A stretch of 64,000 nucleotides of DNA from assembly GCA_965656085.1 (NCBI GenBank), contig CBFHJA010000010.1:46078-110077 (forward strand). The letters are read 5' to 3'. The stretch is from Aliishimia sp965656085. Its GTDB lineage: Bacteria; Pseudomonadota; Alphaproteobacteria; Rhodobacterales; Rhodobacteraceae. The notes beneath the pieces were generated by a model. It had not been told where the DNA came from and did no database searches. It saw only the letters and a program-made list of their open reading frames with translations. This document shows positions 1-7,730 of this stretch, in pieces. Every line of letters starts with the position of its first letter. The first letter of the stretch is position 1. The translations under genes were made by a program, and so were the position numbers.

Positions 1-900
1 CGCGAAGATCGTGTCCCGGGCGGTGAACTCGTTCAACACCACGCCCTCCACCTCACCATTCACCAGCATCGTGAAGCAATCGGCCGGATCGTTAGGCTGC
101 TCCAGCGTGATCTTGCCCTCTTTGAGCCAATTGCGCCCGTTCTCGTCGAGCATATGCGTCGTGTAGCCCGTCGGACGGCAGATCGTGCGCCCCTCGATAT
201 CGCTGTCGGTGGCGAAGGGAATGGGGCTCTGCTGATCGACAAAGAGCAAGATAAGATACTCGAACATCGCATCCGAATAGTGGAACGTGGCGCAGCGGCC
301 CTCGTCGGGGGTGCTGTCGCAATCGGGCTTGGCCCACGGATAGGCCATCTCCATCAGCCCGGCGGGGAGCATCTGATCGATATGCGAACTCCAGTCATTG
401 ACCCAGAAGGTGTCATGGCGCTCCGGCCCCACAGCCGCATCCATCGCCGCCGTGACCACCTCGGACAGCAAGCCGCCATTTTCCAGACCGCGATCCGTGA
501 AGGGCGCGAAGTCATCTCCAGTCACGAGCCGGATTTTCGGCAGCTCTGGCGTGCCCAGAAGGTCGGGCGCGGTGCGTGTGACAGTCTCCTCCGGCGCAGG
601 CGTGGCGGCTTGCGCCAGCACTGGCGCGCCGCCGGGCAGGCCGGTGGGCAGGCCCGAGATGCAGGCCAGTTGCAGCTTCTGGCCCACGCGGATGGCGTTT
701 GGATTGCTCCCGATCTCGTCAAGATTGCCGGTGTGGATCGCGGTCCATTTGCCAGCGTCCTGATAGAGCCGGTCAGCGATCTGGCTCAGCGAGTCGCCGC
801 GCTGGACGGTATAGACGCCGCCACAGCTTTCCGCCGCGACGCCGCTGGCCGCCATGATGGTGCATGCCGCCGCAGCAGCCGCGAAAAGGTTCCTACCCAT
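1..900 (-). CDS. LysM domain plus periplasmic solute-binding (SBP_bac_3-like) protein, 3' part outside window
   Basis: The reading frame is open from an ATG at 900 to the window edge, giving 300 residues without a stop. Residues 1-24 look like a Sec signal peptide ending in an AxA-type site. A LysM-type domain follows at about 27-73 (YTVQRGDSLSQIA, then a G-x-Q-KLQLAC end). From about 115 the sequence reads like a periplasmic amino-acid-type binding protein (LVTGDDFAPFTD, later YPWAKPDCD and FHYSDAMFEYLILLF). LysM binds peptidoglycan glycan, so the protein is probably an exported binding protein tethered to the wall. The family role is inferred and the ligand is unknown. The C-terminus is not in the window. 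It is the last gene of a minus-strand run, with a 92-base gap after the M15-like gene. Confidence 0.8.
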   Translation of the reverse strand, partial: MGRNLFAAAAAACTIMAASGVAAESCGGVYTVQRGDSLSQIADRLYQDAGKWTAIHTGNLDEIGSNPNAIRVGQKLQLACISGLPTGLPGGAPVLAQAATPAPEETVTRTAPDLLGTPELPKIRLVTGDDFAPFTDRGLENGGLLSEVVTAAMDAAVGPERHDTFWVNDWSSHIDQMLPAGLMEMAYPWAKPDCDSTPDEGRCATFHYSDAMFEYLILLFVDQQSPIPFATDSDIEGRTICRPTGYTTHMLDENGRNWLKEGKITLEQPNDPADCFTMLVNGEVEGVVLNEFTARDTIFA

Positions 901-992
901 GAATCATTCCCCCGAACTCAAGATTTCGGAAACGATCCACAATGCAGTGGCTCCCGTCAAGCGAGAGACTACATATTGTGGATAACTTTCGT

Positions 993-1646
993 CTACACGC
1001 GGTGAAACTTATCCGGGCTGTGCATAAAGCGCGGAAAATCGGCATAGCGCGCCGCCCGCGCGTCAACCGATTCGTCCGGTGCGGCCCCGCGCTTCAAGAG
1101 CGTGCCGCGCGGCGCGACATAGCTTGAAATCTGCCGCCACGGCGCGGGGCGCCATGAGATATTGAACGCGCAGAGCTTGGGGAAGAACCACATCTCCGAA
1201 TAGGGCAGATGGTCGTGTATCCACCACGCCAGATCGCGCCAGTCCCGGCCCCGCTCGTAGTGATCCACGAACCACGGGATCACGATCGACGCGCCCGCCA
1301 CCGCCTCCGGCCCGCGCCCCCGGTCCCAGATATGGCACTCCTGCGGGTAGTCGTTGCGGGCGCAGTTGAGACGGTTCTCATTGCCAAAGCGGTTCAGCGA
1401 AGGCGAGCGGTAGCCCGAGCGCACAGCCACCCGCCCGAACGTCTCTTCGAGCGGGTCGAGGATCAGCGTGCAGAACTGCCGTCCGTTCTCAATGGCCAGA
1501 TCAGGGTCCTCGGGGATGTTCTGAAGCTGATGGAAATTGGCAATCTCGGAATAGAGAAATTCGCGCATGTAAAAATGCCGCGAGAGGCGCACCCGGCCAA
1601 GGGTCTCAAGGCTCCACATGGATTTAGGTCGCCGCATCCGCCCCAT
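993..1646 (-). CDS. conserved protein resembling M15-type peptidase domain
   Basis: This is a 217-residue soluble protein. Conserved-looking stretches are HFYMREFLYSEIANFH, AVRSGYRSPSLNRFGN, CHIWDR and WWIHDHLPYSEMWFFPKL. The YRSP, CHIWD and IHDH motifs recall the D-Ala-D-Ala carboxypeptidase (M15/DUF882) fold, which uses H/D/H zinc ligands. I cannot confirm all ligands by eye, so peptidase activity is inference. The start at 1646 lies just past the upstream stop (1648-1650). Met at 1637 or 1619 is also possible, and the conserved part begins near the 1619 Met. It is probably cotranscribed with the upstream unknown gene. Confidence 0.7.
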   Translation of the reverse strand: MGRMRRPKSMWSLETLGRVRLSRHFYMREFLYSEIANFHQLQNIPEDPDLAIENGRQFCTLILDPLEETFGRVAVRSGYRSPSLNRFGNENRLNCARNDYPQECHIWDRGRGPEAVAGASIVIPWFVDHYERGRDWRDLAWWIHDHLPYSEMWFFPKLCAFNISWRPAPWRQISSYVAPRGTLLKRGAAPDESVDARAARYADFPRFMHSPDKFHRV

Positions 1647-1647
1647 T

Positions 1648-2355
1648 TCAATACACCGGATCGACCCCATGGCCGCGCGTGCCCCAGAAGCGGTACCAGC
1701 GCCCGGCCTGATCGGCGATATGCACCCATGTGGCCGGATCACCGTCATTTCCGAAGGGATAGTCGCGCGCGCCAAGCGCCTCCTGTACGTCATACTCTGC
1801 GGCGAACTCAGCCGCGCGCGCCATCATGTCTGCACCGGTCCTGAGCGCATCCTGAGGCTGCATCGGCAGATACGCCTCGACCAGCAAATCGCCCAGAACC
1901 GCCTCGGCCATCTTCAGAGCGCGGCCGGAGAAAGCGGTCTCATCGCGGCCTTCGCCCGCCGGATAGACCGGCAACCCATCGCAGGGCGGCGCGAGGGACA
2001 GCACATGGTAGCCCTGCATTTGTTCAATGCGCTCTGCCTGCGCCTCCGGGTCCAGCCCGCCCGCCTCCAGCCGGGCGCGCAGCCAGTCATCCGCCACCGC
2101 ATCGCGCCCCACGACCGGGGCACCAAGCTGTGCAAAGCCCGGCTCAGAGAGCGCATGAAGCCGCGCGCGGGCGTCCTCGACATCAAAGCGCGGCGGCGCG
2201 GGACCAAACAGCCGTCCCAGCATCCCGCGTTTGGGCGGGGCAGCCGTCAGGGTCGGCAGCTTGCCCTCTGCCTCGTTGATCTGCCGCCAGAGCGCAAGAA
2301 ACTCCGCCTCGCAGCCCTGTTTCGGTTTCGGCAAGACTGTCAGGACGAGGTCCAT
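1648..2355 (-). CDS. hypothetical protein
   Basis: This 235-residue protein has no signal peptide or membrane segment. It begins MDLVLTVLPKPKQG and is acidic and alanine-rich. Its second half has a charged helical stretch, and it ends in an aromatic segment (YRFWGTRGHGVDPVY). I do not recognise a family. It lies in the minus run between the alpha/beta hydrolase (39 bases upstream) and the M15-like gene (1 base between stop and next ATG), so it is likely translated from the same mRNA. Codon use and frame quality look like a real gene. Confidence 0.65.
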   Translation of the reverse strand: MDLVLTVLPKPKQGCEAEFLALWRQINEAEGKLPTLTAAPPKRGMLGRLFGPAPPRFDVEDARARLHALSEPGFAQLGAPVVGRDAVADDWLRARLEAGGLDPEAQAERIEQMQGYHVLSLAPPCDGLPVYPAGEGRDETAFSGRALKMAEAVLGDLLVEAYLPMQPQDALRTGADMMARAAEFAAEYDVQEALGARDYPFGNDGDPATWVHIADQAGRWYRFWGTRGHGVDPVY

Positions 2356-2394
2356 ACGGTCAACGAGGCTCCCCTGCTTCCGTCCCTGAGCCGG

Positions 2395-3144
2395 TCAGCA
2401 CGCCCCCTGCCCCATCACCTGCAGCACCGCTTCTTCGATGAGGCCAAGGCACGGCCCGTCCGAGAAGCGGTGATCGGCGTCCTTCACCAGCGTGAGGCGC
2501 ATATCCGGGCAGGTTGCGTGATCCAGCAGCCGGAGCGCGGTCCCGGTGCTCACGGCGGTATCGGCGGTGCCTTGGACGCAGCGCACCGGGAAGGGCAGAT
2601 CGAGCGGCGCGCGCAGGACGAGGCGCGTCCGCCCGTCTTCGATCATCCGCTTGGAGACGTGATAAGGCTCCATATAATCCGACGGCAGTTCGACATAGCC
2701 CCGGCTGTCCAGGTCGGCCTTTTGCGCATCCGAGAAATTCGCCCAATAGCCGTCCTCGGTGAAGTCCGGCGCGGCGGCGATGGTGACCATCCCGGCAATG
2801 CGCTCGGGGCGGGCCTTGGCGAGCAAGAGCGCCTGCCAGCCGCCCATGGAAGAGCCGACCGGCACGATCGGCCCCTCCGTCAGCGCGTCCACAGCGGCGA
2901 GCGTGTCCTCGTGCCAATCGCCGATGCAGCCGTCCTCGAACCGCTCCGAACTTTCCCCATGGCCCGAATAGTCAAACCGCAGAAAGGCTTGCCCGCGCGC
3001 GCGGCACCATGCTTCGAGATGCACCGCCTTGGTGCCTTCCATGTCGGATTTCAGCCCGCCGAGAAACACCACGGTCGGCTCGTCGCCTTCGCTTTTGTGA
3101 TAGGCCAGCCGCCGCCCCTGCGCGGTGTCGAGAAATTCCGCCAT
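2395..3144 (-). CDS. alpha/beta hydrolase (ABHD10-like carboxylesterase)
   Basis: A 249-residue alpha/beta-hydrolase fold. It shows an oxyanion-strand region VVFLGGLKSDM (about 25-35), RFDYSGHGESS (57-66), the nucleophile elbow GSSMGG with Ser99, an acid candidate Asp195 (QGTADTAV) and the catalytic histidine His225 (DADHRFSDG). The GGLKSD start and lack of a lid domain are like bacterial ABHD10-type esterases, which hydrolyse acyl esters or thioesters. The substrate is not known. Its ATG shares one base with the stop of the creatininase-like gene (TGATG), which suggests translational coupling and a common pathway. Confidence 0.85.
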   Translation of the reverse strand: MAEFLDTAQGRRLAYHKSEGDEPTVVFLGGLKSDMEGTKAVHLEAWCRARGQAFLRFDYSGHGESSERFEDGCIGDWHEDTLAAVDALTEGPIVPVGSSMGGWQALLLAKARPERIAGMVTIAAAPDFTEDGYWANFSDAQKADLDSRGYVELPSDYMEPYHVSKRMIEDGRTRLVLRAPLDLPFPVRCVQGTADTAVSTGTALRLLDHATCPDMRLTLVKDADHRFSDGPCLGLIEEAVLQVMGQGAC

Positions 3145-3959
3145 CAGCCCCTCCGCACCGGCACGCCGCCCACCGTATCGGGGCGCTTGTCGTCAGGGGC
3201 GGCCCATGTCTCGGGGTCGGTGATCAGCCGCGCGATGGCGTCCGAGCCGATCTCGAACAGCTGCTCGCCCTTCGCCGGGTTGGCCTTCTCGGGATAGCCC
3301 AGCACCCCGTTCGGGGTCGCGTGGGCCAGCGGACGCCAGCGGTAGCTGCCCTGCCCTGCCGACAGAAACGCCGGGGCGTTGGTGGTGCCGACATTGAGCG
3401 CGGCCAGATCGCTGTCATCCACCAGATCGGGCTCGACCGCCATCATCATCGAAGTTTCGGCCTCGCCTGCGTGCATCAGGTTCTCCTGATCTTCGAGCGG
3501 CGCGCCCATCGCGCTGCCCGCCTCGGAAACATAGGTGGTGAAGATCAGCGTTGCGGGCGAGGTCGGCGCGATGTCGTCGAGCAGGGCCTGCGTGGCGATG
3601 ATGTTGCCGCCATGGCTGTTGGAAACCACGATGTCACGGAACCCGTGCCGCGTGATCGCGTCGATCAGGTCGCGCAGCACCGCGCGATAGGTGTCCTGCC
3701 GCAGCGTGAGCGTGCCGCCAAAGGCCATGTGGTGCTCGCTGAGCCCCGACCAAAGCACCGGTGCGACCACCGTGGGACGCTTGGGGTAGGCTTTGCGCGC
3801 GGTGCGCACCGCAATCTCGTGGCCAAGCCGCGTGTCGGTCATCACCGGCAGATGCGGGCCATGCTGTTCGATGCTGGCCACGGGCAGAATCACAACCGCG
3901 TTCTGATCCGCCAGCGCCCGGATCTCCTGCGCCTTCAGGCGCGCCCATTCCACTTCCAT
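3144..3959 (-). CDS. creatininase-family amidohydrolase
   Basis: This 271-residue protein has the creatininase metal-site pattern: SIEQHGPHLP with Glu31/His33, Asp42 in TDTRLG, SNSHGGN with His116, and AGEAETS around 164-170. The family hydrolyses small cyclic or linear amides with two divalent metals. Members include creatininase, FAPy deformylase ArfB and the mycofactocin peptidase MftE. The exact substrate cannot be read here. The ATG at 3959 is preferred over a GTG at 3974, because a GGAGG lies 8 bases before it. It is the first gene of the minus run and overlaps the hydrolase start by one base. Confidence 0.88.
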   Translation of the reverse strand: MEVEWARLKAQEIRALADQNAVVILPVASIEQHGPHLPVMTDTRLGHEIAVRTARKAYPKRPTVVAPVLWSGLSEHHMAFGGTLTLRQDTYRAVLRDLIDAITRHGFRDIVVSNSHGGNIIATQALLDDIAPTSPATLIFTTYVSEAGSAMGAPLEDQENLMHAGEAETSMMMAVEPDLVDDSDLAALNVGTTNAPAFLSAGQGSYRWRPLAHATPNGVLGYPEKANPAKGEQLFEIGSDAIARLITDPETWAAPDDKRPDTVGGVPVRRG

Positions 3960-4048
3960 TGAGTTTTCCTCCACTGCTTGGCCCCGAGTAGAGCCTAAGC
4001 GCGAGGGGGCTTCAACCGCGCCGTTGCCACCCTATCCGCACCCGCATG

Positions 4049-4081
4049 AAAAAAGCGCCGCAGCAGAGGCCGGGCGCTTTT
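4049..4081 (-). terminator. rho-independent terminator
   Basis: A hairpin with 9-base arms (4051-4059 AAAAGCGCC and 4073-4081 GGCGCTTTT) and a 13-base loop. On the minus strand it is followed by a T run, since the plus strand reads GAAAAAA at 4048-4054. It lies 28 bases past the stop of the small gene at 4109-4333 and should end that transcript. Confidence 0.75.
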
Positions 4082-4108
4082 CGATGTGCTCGCTTGGATC
4101 GGGAGGGA

Positions 4109-4333
4109 TCAGCCGCCGACATAGACCCCGGTTTTGGGGCGGTAGAACTCTTTTTGGTTGTGCAAACGCCCCAGCAGCTCGTGGATATCGCGCACTTGCT
4201 CGCTGGCCTCGGGGCAGGCTTCGTTGATATTAGCCACCTTGTCGACGAGGGAGGCCTTGCTGTCACGCAGCGCTGCTTCGATCAGTTCCAGATCCTCTAC
4301 GCTGAGGTCAAACTTGGTGTTCGGACGCGGCAT
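4109..4333 (-). CDS. small conserved hypothetical protein (LELIEAAL family)
   Basis: A 74-residue soluble, helical protein beginning MPRPNTKFDLSVEDLELIEA. A good ribosome site (AAGGAGAG, 8 bases) precedes the ATG. It resembles the product at 51148-51381 in its opening (D/S-V-x-L-T/S-x-x-x-LxLIEAAL) and in being a short two-helix protein with a basic, aromatic tail (here KEFYRPKTGVYVGG). The function is unknown. It has its own terminator and opposes thrS, so it is probably a single-gene unit. Confidence 0.75.
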   Translation of the reverse strand: MPRPNTKFDLSVEDLELIEAALRDSKASLVDKVANINEACPEASEQVRDIHELLGRLHNQKEFYRPKTGVYVGG

Positions 4334-4623
4334 GGCATTCTCTCCTTGGCGGGGCTTAAGCTGCTCGATTGTTTCCGATAGTGAACTTGTAATATGATTT
4401 AGGCCATTTGCGACATCCTGAAAAGCCCCAGCGACACGCGCTAACTTGCTGATTTCTCATGATGTTGATGAATACTTTTGTATGCATGGCGCAACAGGGC
4501 CCAAAATCTGGGATTCGCACGGCACATCCGGGCTTGACCACCCGAACCACAGCGGTAAGAGAGCCACATCCATAACCCGCAACCGGGCGCACGCGTAGGC
4601 GCCAAACCGACGAGGAGGCCCAG

Positions 4624-6573
4624 ATGGCCCAGATCGCACTCACCCTTCCCGACCAATCCGTTCGCCGTTACGACGCTGGCATCACGCCCGCCGACGTCGC
4701 CGCCGACATCTCCAAGTCGCTGGCCAAGAAAGCCATTTCCGCAACGGTGGGTGGTCAGCACTGGGACCTGCAATGGCCCATCGAGGCCAATAGCGAGATC
4801 GCGATCCACACCATGCAGGACGAAGCGCAGGCCAATGAGCTTGTGCGCCATGACCTCGCGCATATCATGGCCCGCGCGGTGCAGGAGATCTGGCCCGACA
4901 CCAAAGTGACCATTGGCCCGGTGATCGAGCATGGCTGGTATTACGATTTCGACCGCGCCGAGCCCTTCACGCCCGAAGACCTCGGCCAGATCGAAAAGAA
5001 GATGAAAGAGATCATCAACCGCCGCGATCCGGTCACCACCGAGATTTGGGAGCGCGAGCGGGCGATCAAGTTCTACAAGGCCAATAACGAGCCCTACAAG
5101 GTCGAGCTGATCGAGAGCATCCCCGGCGACGAGCCGCTGCGGATGTATTGGCACGGCCATTGGCAGGACCTCTGCCGCGGCCCGCATCTCCAGCACACCG
5201 GGCAGGTCCCCGGCGACGCGTTCAAGCTGATGTCCATCGCGGGCGCTTATTGGCGCGGCGACAGCGACCGGGCGATGCTCCAGCGGATTTACGGCGTCGC
5301 CTTCACCGGCAAGGAGAAGCTGCGCGCGCATCTCAACATGCTGGAAGAAGCCGCCAAGCGCGATCACCGCAAGCTCGGACGCGAGATGGACCTGTTTCAC
5401 ATGCAGGAAGAGGCGCCGGGGCAGATCTTCTGGCACCCGAACGGCTGGCGCATCTATACCGAGTTGCAGGATTTCGTGCGCCGCAAGCAGCGCGCGGGCG
5501 GCTATGTCGAGGTGAACACGCCCCAAGTCGTGGACCGCAAGCTGTGGGAAGCCTCCGGGCACTGGGAGAAATATCAGGAAAACATGTTCATCGTGGAGGT
5601 GGATGAGGAGCACGCCCGCGAAAAAGCGATCAACGCGCTGAAGCCGATGAACTGCCCCTGCCATGTGCAGATCTTCAACCAAGGCCTCAAATCCTACCGC
5701 GACCTGCCGCTGCGCATGGCCGAGTTCGGCTCCTGCGCGCGCTACGAGCCGTCCGGCGCGCTGCACGGCATCATGCGCGTGCGCGGGTTCACGCAGGATG
5801 ACGGGCATATCTTCGCGGAAGAGAGCCAGATCGAGGCGGAATGCGCGCGGTTCATCGACTTCCTGTCGGATATGTATCGCGACCTTGGCTTCGAGAAGTT
5901 CGACATCCTGTTCTCCGACCGCCCCGAGACCCGGTCTGGCTCGGATGAGGTGTGGGACAAGGCCGAAGCCGCGCTGTTGGAGGCGACCCGGGCCGCCGGG
6001 ATCGAGCCGGAGCTGAACCCCGGCGAAGGGGCATTTTACGGACCCAAGCTGGAGTTTTCGCTCACCGACGCGATTGGGCGGGTCTGGCAATGCGGGACGT
6101 TTCAGGTAGATTTCGTGCTGCCCGAACGGCTCGACGCGACTTACATTGGCTCCGACGGCGCAAAACACCGCCCCGTCATGCTGCACCGCGCGACCCTTGG
6201 CTCCTTCGAGCGCTTCATCGGCATTCTGATCGAAGAACACGCAGGCAAGCTGCCCTTCTGGCTCGCGCCCCGCCAGGTCGTGGTGGCCTCCATCACGTCG
6301 GACGCAGACGCCTATGTCGCGGATGTTGTGGCCAAACTCACCGCTGCCGGCGTCCGTGCGGAAGCCGATATTCGCAACGAAAAAATCAACTACAAGGTCC
6401 GCGAGCACAGCCTCGGCAAAGTCCCGGTGATCCTTGCTGTGGGGCACCGCGAAGTCGAAGAGGGCACGGTGTCCGTGCGGCGTCTGGGCTCGAAACAGAG
6501 CACCGTCACTCCTTTCGACGCCTTGCTGCCAGAACTGGCCGCAGACGCCACGCCGCCTGACCTGCGGGCCTGA
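4624..6573 (+). CDS. thrS: threonine--tRNA ligase
   Basis: This class II synthetase charges tRNA-Thr with threonine. At 649 residues it is of usual full length. Order: TGS domain (1-60), editing domain with the HxxxH site His76/His80 and Cys184/His188, the catalytic core with zinc Cys344 in KPMNCPCHVQIF, motif 2 around RVRGFTQDDGH, motif 3 near HRATLGSFERFIGILIEEH, then the anticodon-binding domain (about 545-640, NEKINYKVREHSLGKVPVI). The ATG follows GAGGAGG by 6 bases. It stands alone, converging on the ArsC-like gene with two bases between stops. No T-box or leader peptide was seen in the 290 bases upstream. Confidence 0.98.
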   Translation: MAQIALTLPDQSVRRYDAGITPADVAADISKSLAKKAISATVGGQHWDLQWPIEANSEIAIHTMQDEAQANELVRHDLAHIMARAVQEIWPDTKVTIGPVIEHGWYYDFDRAEPFTPEDLGQIEKKMKEIINRRDPVTTEIWERERAIKFYKANNEPYKVELIESIPGDEPLRMYWHGHWQDLCRGPHLQHTGQVPGDAFKLMSIAGAYWRGDSDRAMLQRIYGVAFTGKEKLRAHLNMLEEAAKRDHRKLGREMDLFHMQEEAPGQIFWHPNGWRIYTELQDFVRRKQRAGGYVEVNTPQVVDRKLWEASGHWEKYQENMFIVEVDEEHAREKAINALKPMNCPCHVQIFNQGLKSYRDLPLRMAEFGSCARYEPSGALHGIMRVRGFTQDDGHIFAEESQIEAECARFIDFLSDMYRDLGFEKFDILFSDRPETRSGSDEVWDKAEAALLEATRAAGIEPELNPGEGAFYGPKLEFSLTDAIGRVWQCGTFQVDFVLPERLDATYIGSDGAKHRPVMLHRATLGSFERFIGILIEEHAGKLPFWLAPRQVVVASITSDADAYVADVVAKLTAAGVRAEADIRNEKINYKVREHSLGKVPVILAVGHREVEEGTVSVRRLGSKQSTVTPFDALLPELAADATPPDLRA

Positions 6574-6575
6574 GG

Positions 6576-6893
6576 TTAAAGGCCAAGGGCGCTTTGCGTG
6601 TCCTTGGTCCAGCCCAGATAGAGCATTCCATTCGCCTCTATGAGAGGTCGTTTCATCAAGGCCGGGTGGTCCGCGAGCAAGTCTGCCGACGCGCGGCCAC
6701 GCTCCTCATCGCTGAGACCCCGCCATGTGGTGGAGCGCGTGTTGACCAGCGCCGCGCCGAATTGCTCAAGCGCCCGTGCGCGCAGCGCGGGGTCCATGGG
6801 CGCTTCGCGAAGGTCGATCAACGCAGCCCCTTCAAGGGCTTTCAGCGCCTTTCGGCAGGTATCGCAGGCTTTCAGACCGTAAATGCGTATCAT
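6576..6893 (-). CDS. ArsC/Spx/YffB-family thioredoxin-fold protein
   Basis: A 105-residue small thioredoxin-fold protein. The N-terminal MIRIYGLKACDTCRKALKAL carries a CxxC motif (Cys10/Cys13). The family also uses a conserved Arg, and LMKRPLIEANGMLYLGW near the end is typical (KRPL). Arsenate reductases of this fold have CX5R, whereas YffB- and Spx-like members have CxxC. Arsenate reduction is therefore not assured and a glutathione-linked redox role is equally likely. The start at 6893 is chosen over an upstream in-frame Met because GAGGTG lies close before it. Confidence 0.85.
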   Translation of the reverse strand: MIRIYGLKACDTCRKALKALEGAALIDLREAPMDPALRARALEQFGAALVNTRSTTWRGLSDEERGRASADLLADHPALMKRPLIEANGMLYLGWTKDTQSALGL

Positions 6894-7087
6894 ATAGGCA
6901 CCTCGTTTTCTCCCCGCGTGGCCGGACAAAATTTCCGATCAATTTACTTGATTTTGGACCCGGGCGGACAATTTCCTATCCCATGCAGATGGTCAAGTCG
7001 CAATCCAAGCGATGTGCCGTGCTGCTGGAAGACCCGCCTTGCGAATACCCGGAGGCGGCCCAATGCAGACGACAGGAGACCCCGGCA

Positions 7088-7294
7088 ATGGCGACCGGAA
7101 CGGTGAAGTGGTTCAACACAACCAAGGGCTATGGATTTATCGCGCCCGATGATGGCGGCAAGGATGTGTTCGTACACATCTCTGCGGTCGAACGCTCCGG
7201 GATGACCGGACTGGCGGACAATCAAAAAGTGTCATTTGAACTGACCGAAGGACGAGATGGTCGCACTATGGCGACAGACCTCTCCGCCATGTGA
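7088..7294 (+). CDS. cspA: cold-shock protein
   Basis: A 68-residue single OB-fold protein with both nucleic-acid-binding motifs: RNP1 (KGYGFIAP, 13-20) and RNP2 (DVFVHISAV, 26-34), plus GTVKWFN at the start. It binds single-stranded RNA or DNA and acts as an RNA chaperone. The start at 7088 is preceded by an ACAGGAG site. About 190 bases separate it from the ArsC-like start, so a long untranslated leader is possible, as in other csp genes. A perfect 14-base palindrome (7297-7310, CCGGGCGCGCCCGG) directly follows the stop and may end transcription, but it lacks a T run. Confidence 0.93.
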   Translation: MATGTVKWFNTTKGYGFIAPDDGGKDVFVHISAVERSGMTGLADNQKVSFELTEGRDGRTMATDLSAM

Positions 7295-7337
7295 CCCCGG
7301 GCGCGCCCGGAGGCACGCGGCGCGCCGTCTCAACCGC

Positions 7338-7610
7338 TCAGCGGCAGCCTTTTTCGCCGATCGGACAATCATCGGCCACAGCCTTGCGTGGCGTGTGATG
7401 TTTTCGGACCGGATGCGCCATCATGGCTTGGTAGGTGGTATCGGTCGTTGGCTTGCCGCAGCAGATTGACCCGTCCTTGGTCACCGGCTGAAGCCCGGCG
7501 GGACAATAATTGTGGGATGTGTGGACCGGGTAGAGATTGCCTGCGGTCGCCGGAAGCGCGGTCAAAATAGCCAGTCCAAGACCAGCCAGATATGTCGCTG
7601 TGATACGCAT
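7338..7610 (-). CDS. small secreted Cys/His-containing protein
   Basis: A 90-residue product starting at 7610 behind GAGGG. Residues 1-23 (MRITATYLAGLGLAILTALP, ending ATAG) form a signal peptide. The mature part has five cysteines, including a CC pair, and a C-terminal His/Lys patch (AHPVRKHHTPRK). This would suit disulfide bonding or metal binding in the periplasm, but no family is recognised. It lies 120 bases downstream of thyX on the same strand. Confidence 0.65.
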   Translation of the reverse strand: MRITATYLAGLGLAILTALPATAGNLYPVHTSHNYCPAGLQPVTKDGSICCGKPTTDTTYQAMMAHPVRKHHTPRKAVADDCPIGEKGCR

Positions 7611-7730
7611 ATGTGCCCTCATTTTACACAACTTACACCAAATCATGCGGTCACCGTGCCGCCCGACGAACCGCAAGTCCAGAGTTTTCTGGCTGGTTTG
7701 GCCCACTGTGCACACAGTGTGTCGGCGGCG

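Noticed and set aside
1618..3297. Open frame of 559 codons on the plus strand
   Set aside because: It lies opposite three coupled minus-strand genes with clear family motifs. Its translation is Arg/His/Gln-rich without structure.
4334..4623. T-box or leader-peptide control of thrS
   Set aside because: No run of threonine codons with terminator/antiterminator arms and no T-box sequence was seen; T-boxes are not expected in this lineage.
4441..6447. Open frame of 668 codons on the minus strand across thrS
   Set aside because: It is antisense to a clear threonyl-tRNA synthetase; long antisense frames are common in GC-rich DNA. Its product has no recognisable domain.
6576..6893. Calling the ArsC-like gene an arsenate reductase
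   Set aside because: It has CxxC instead of the CX5R catalytic loop of ArsC, and no other arsenic gene is near.
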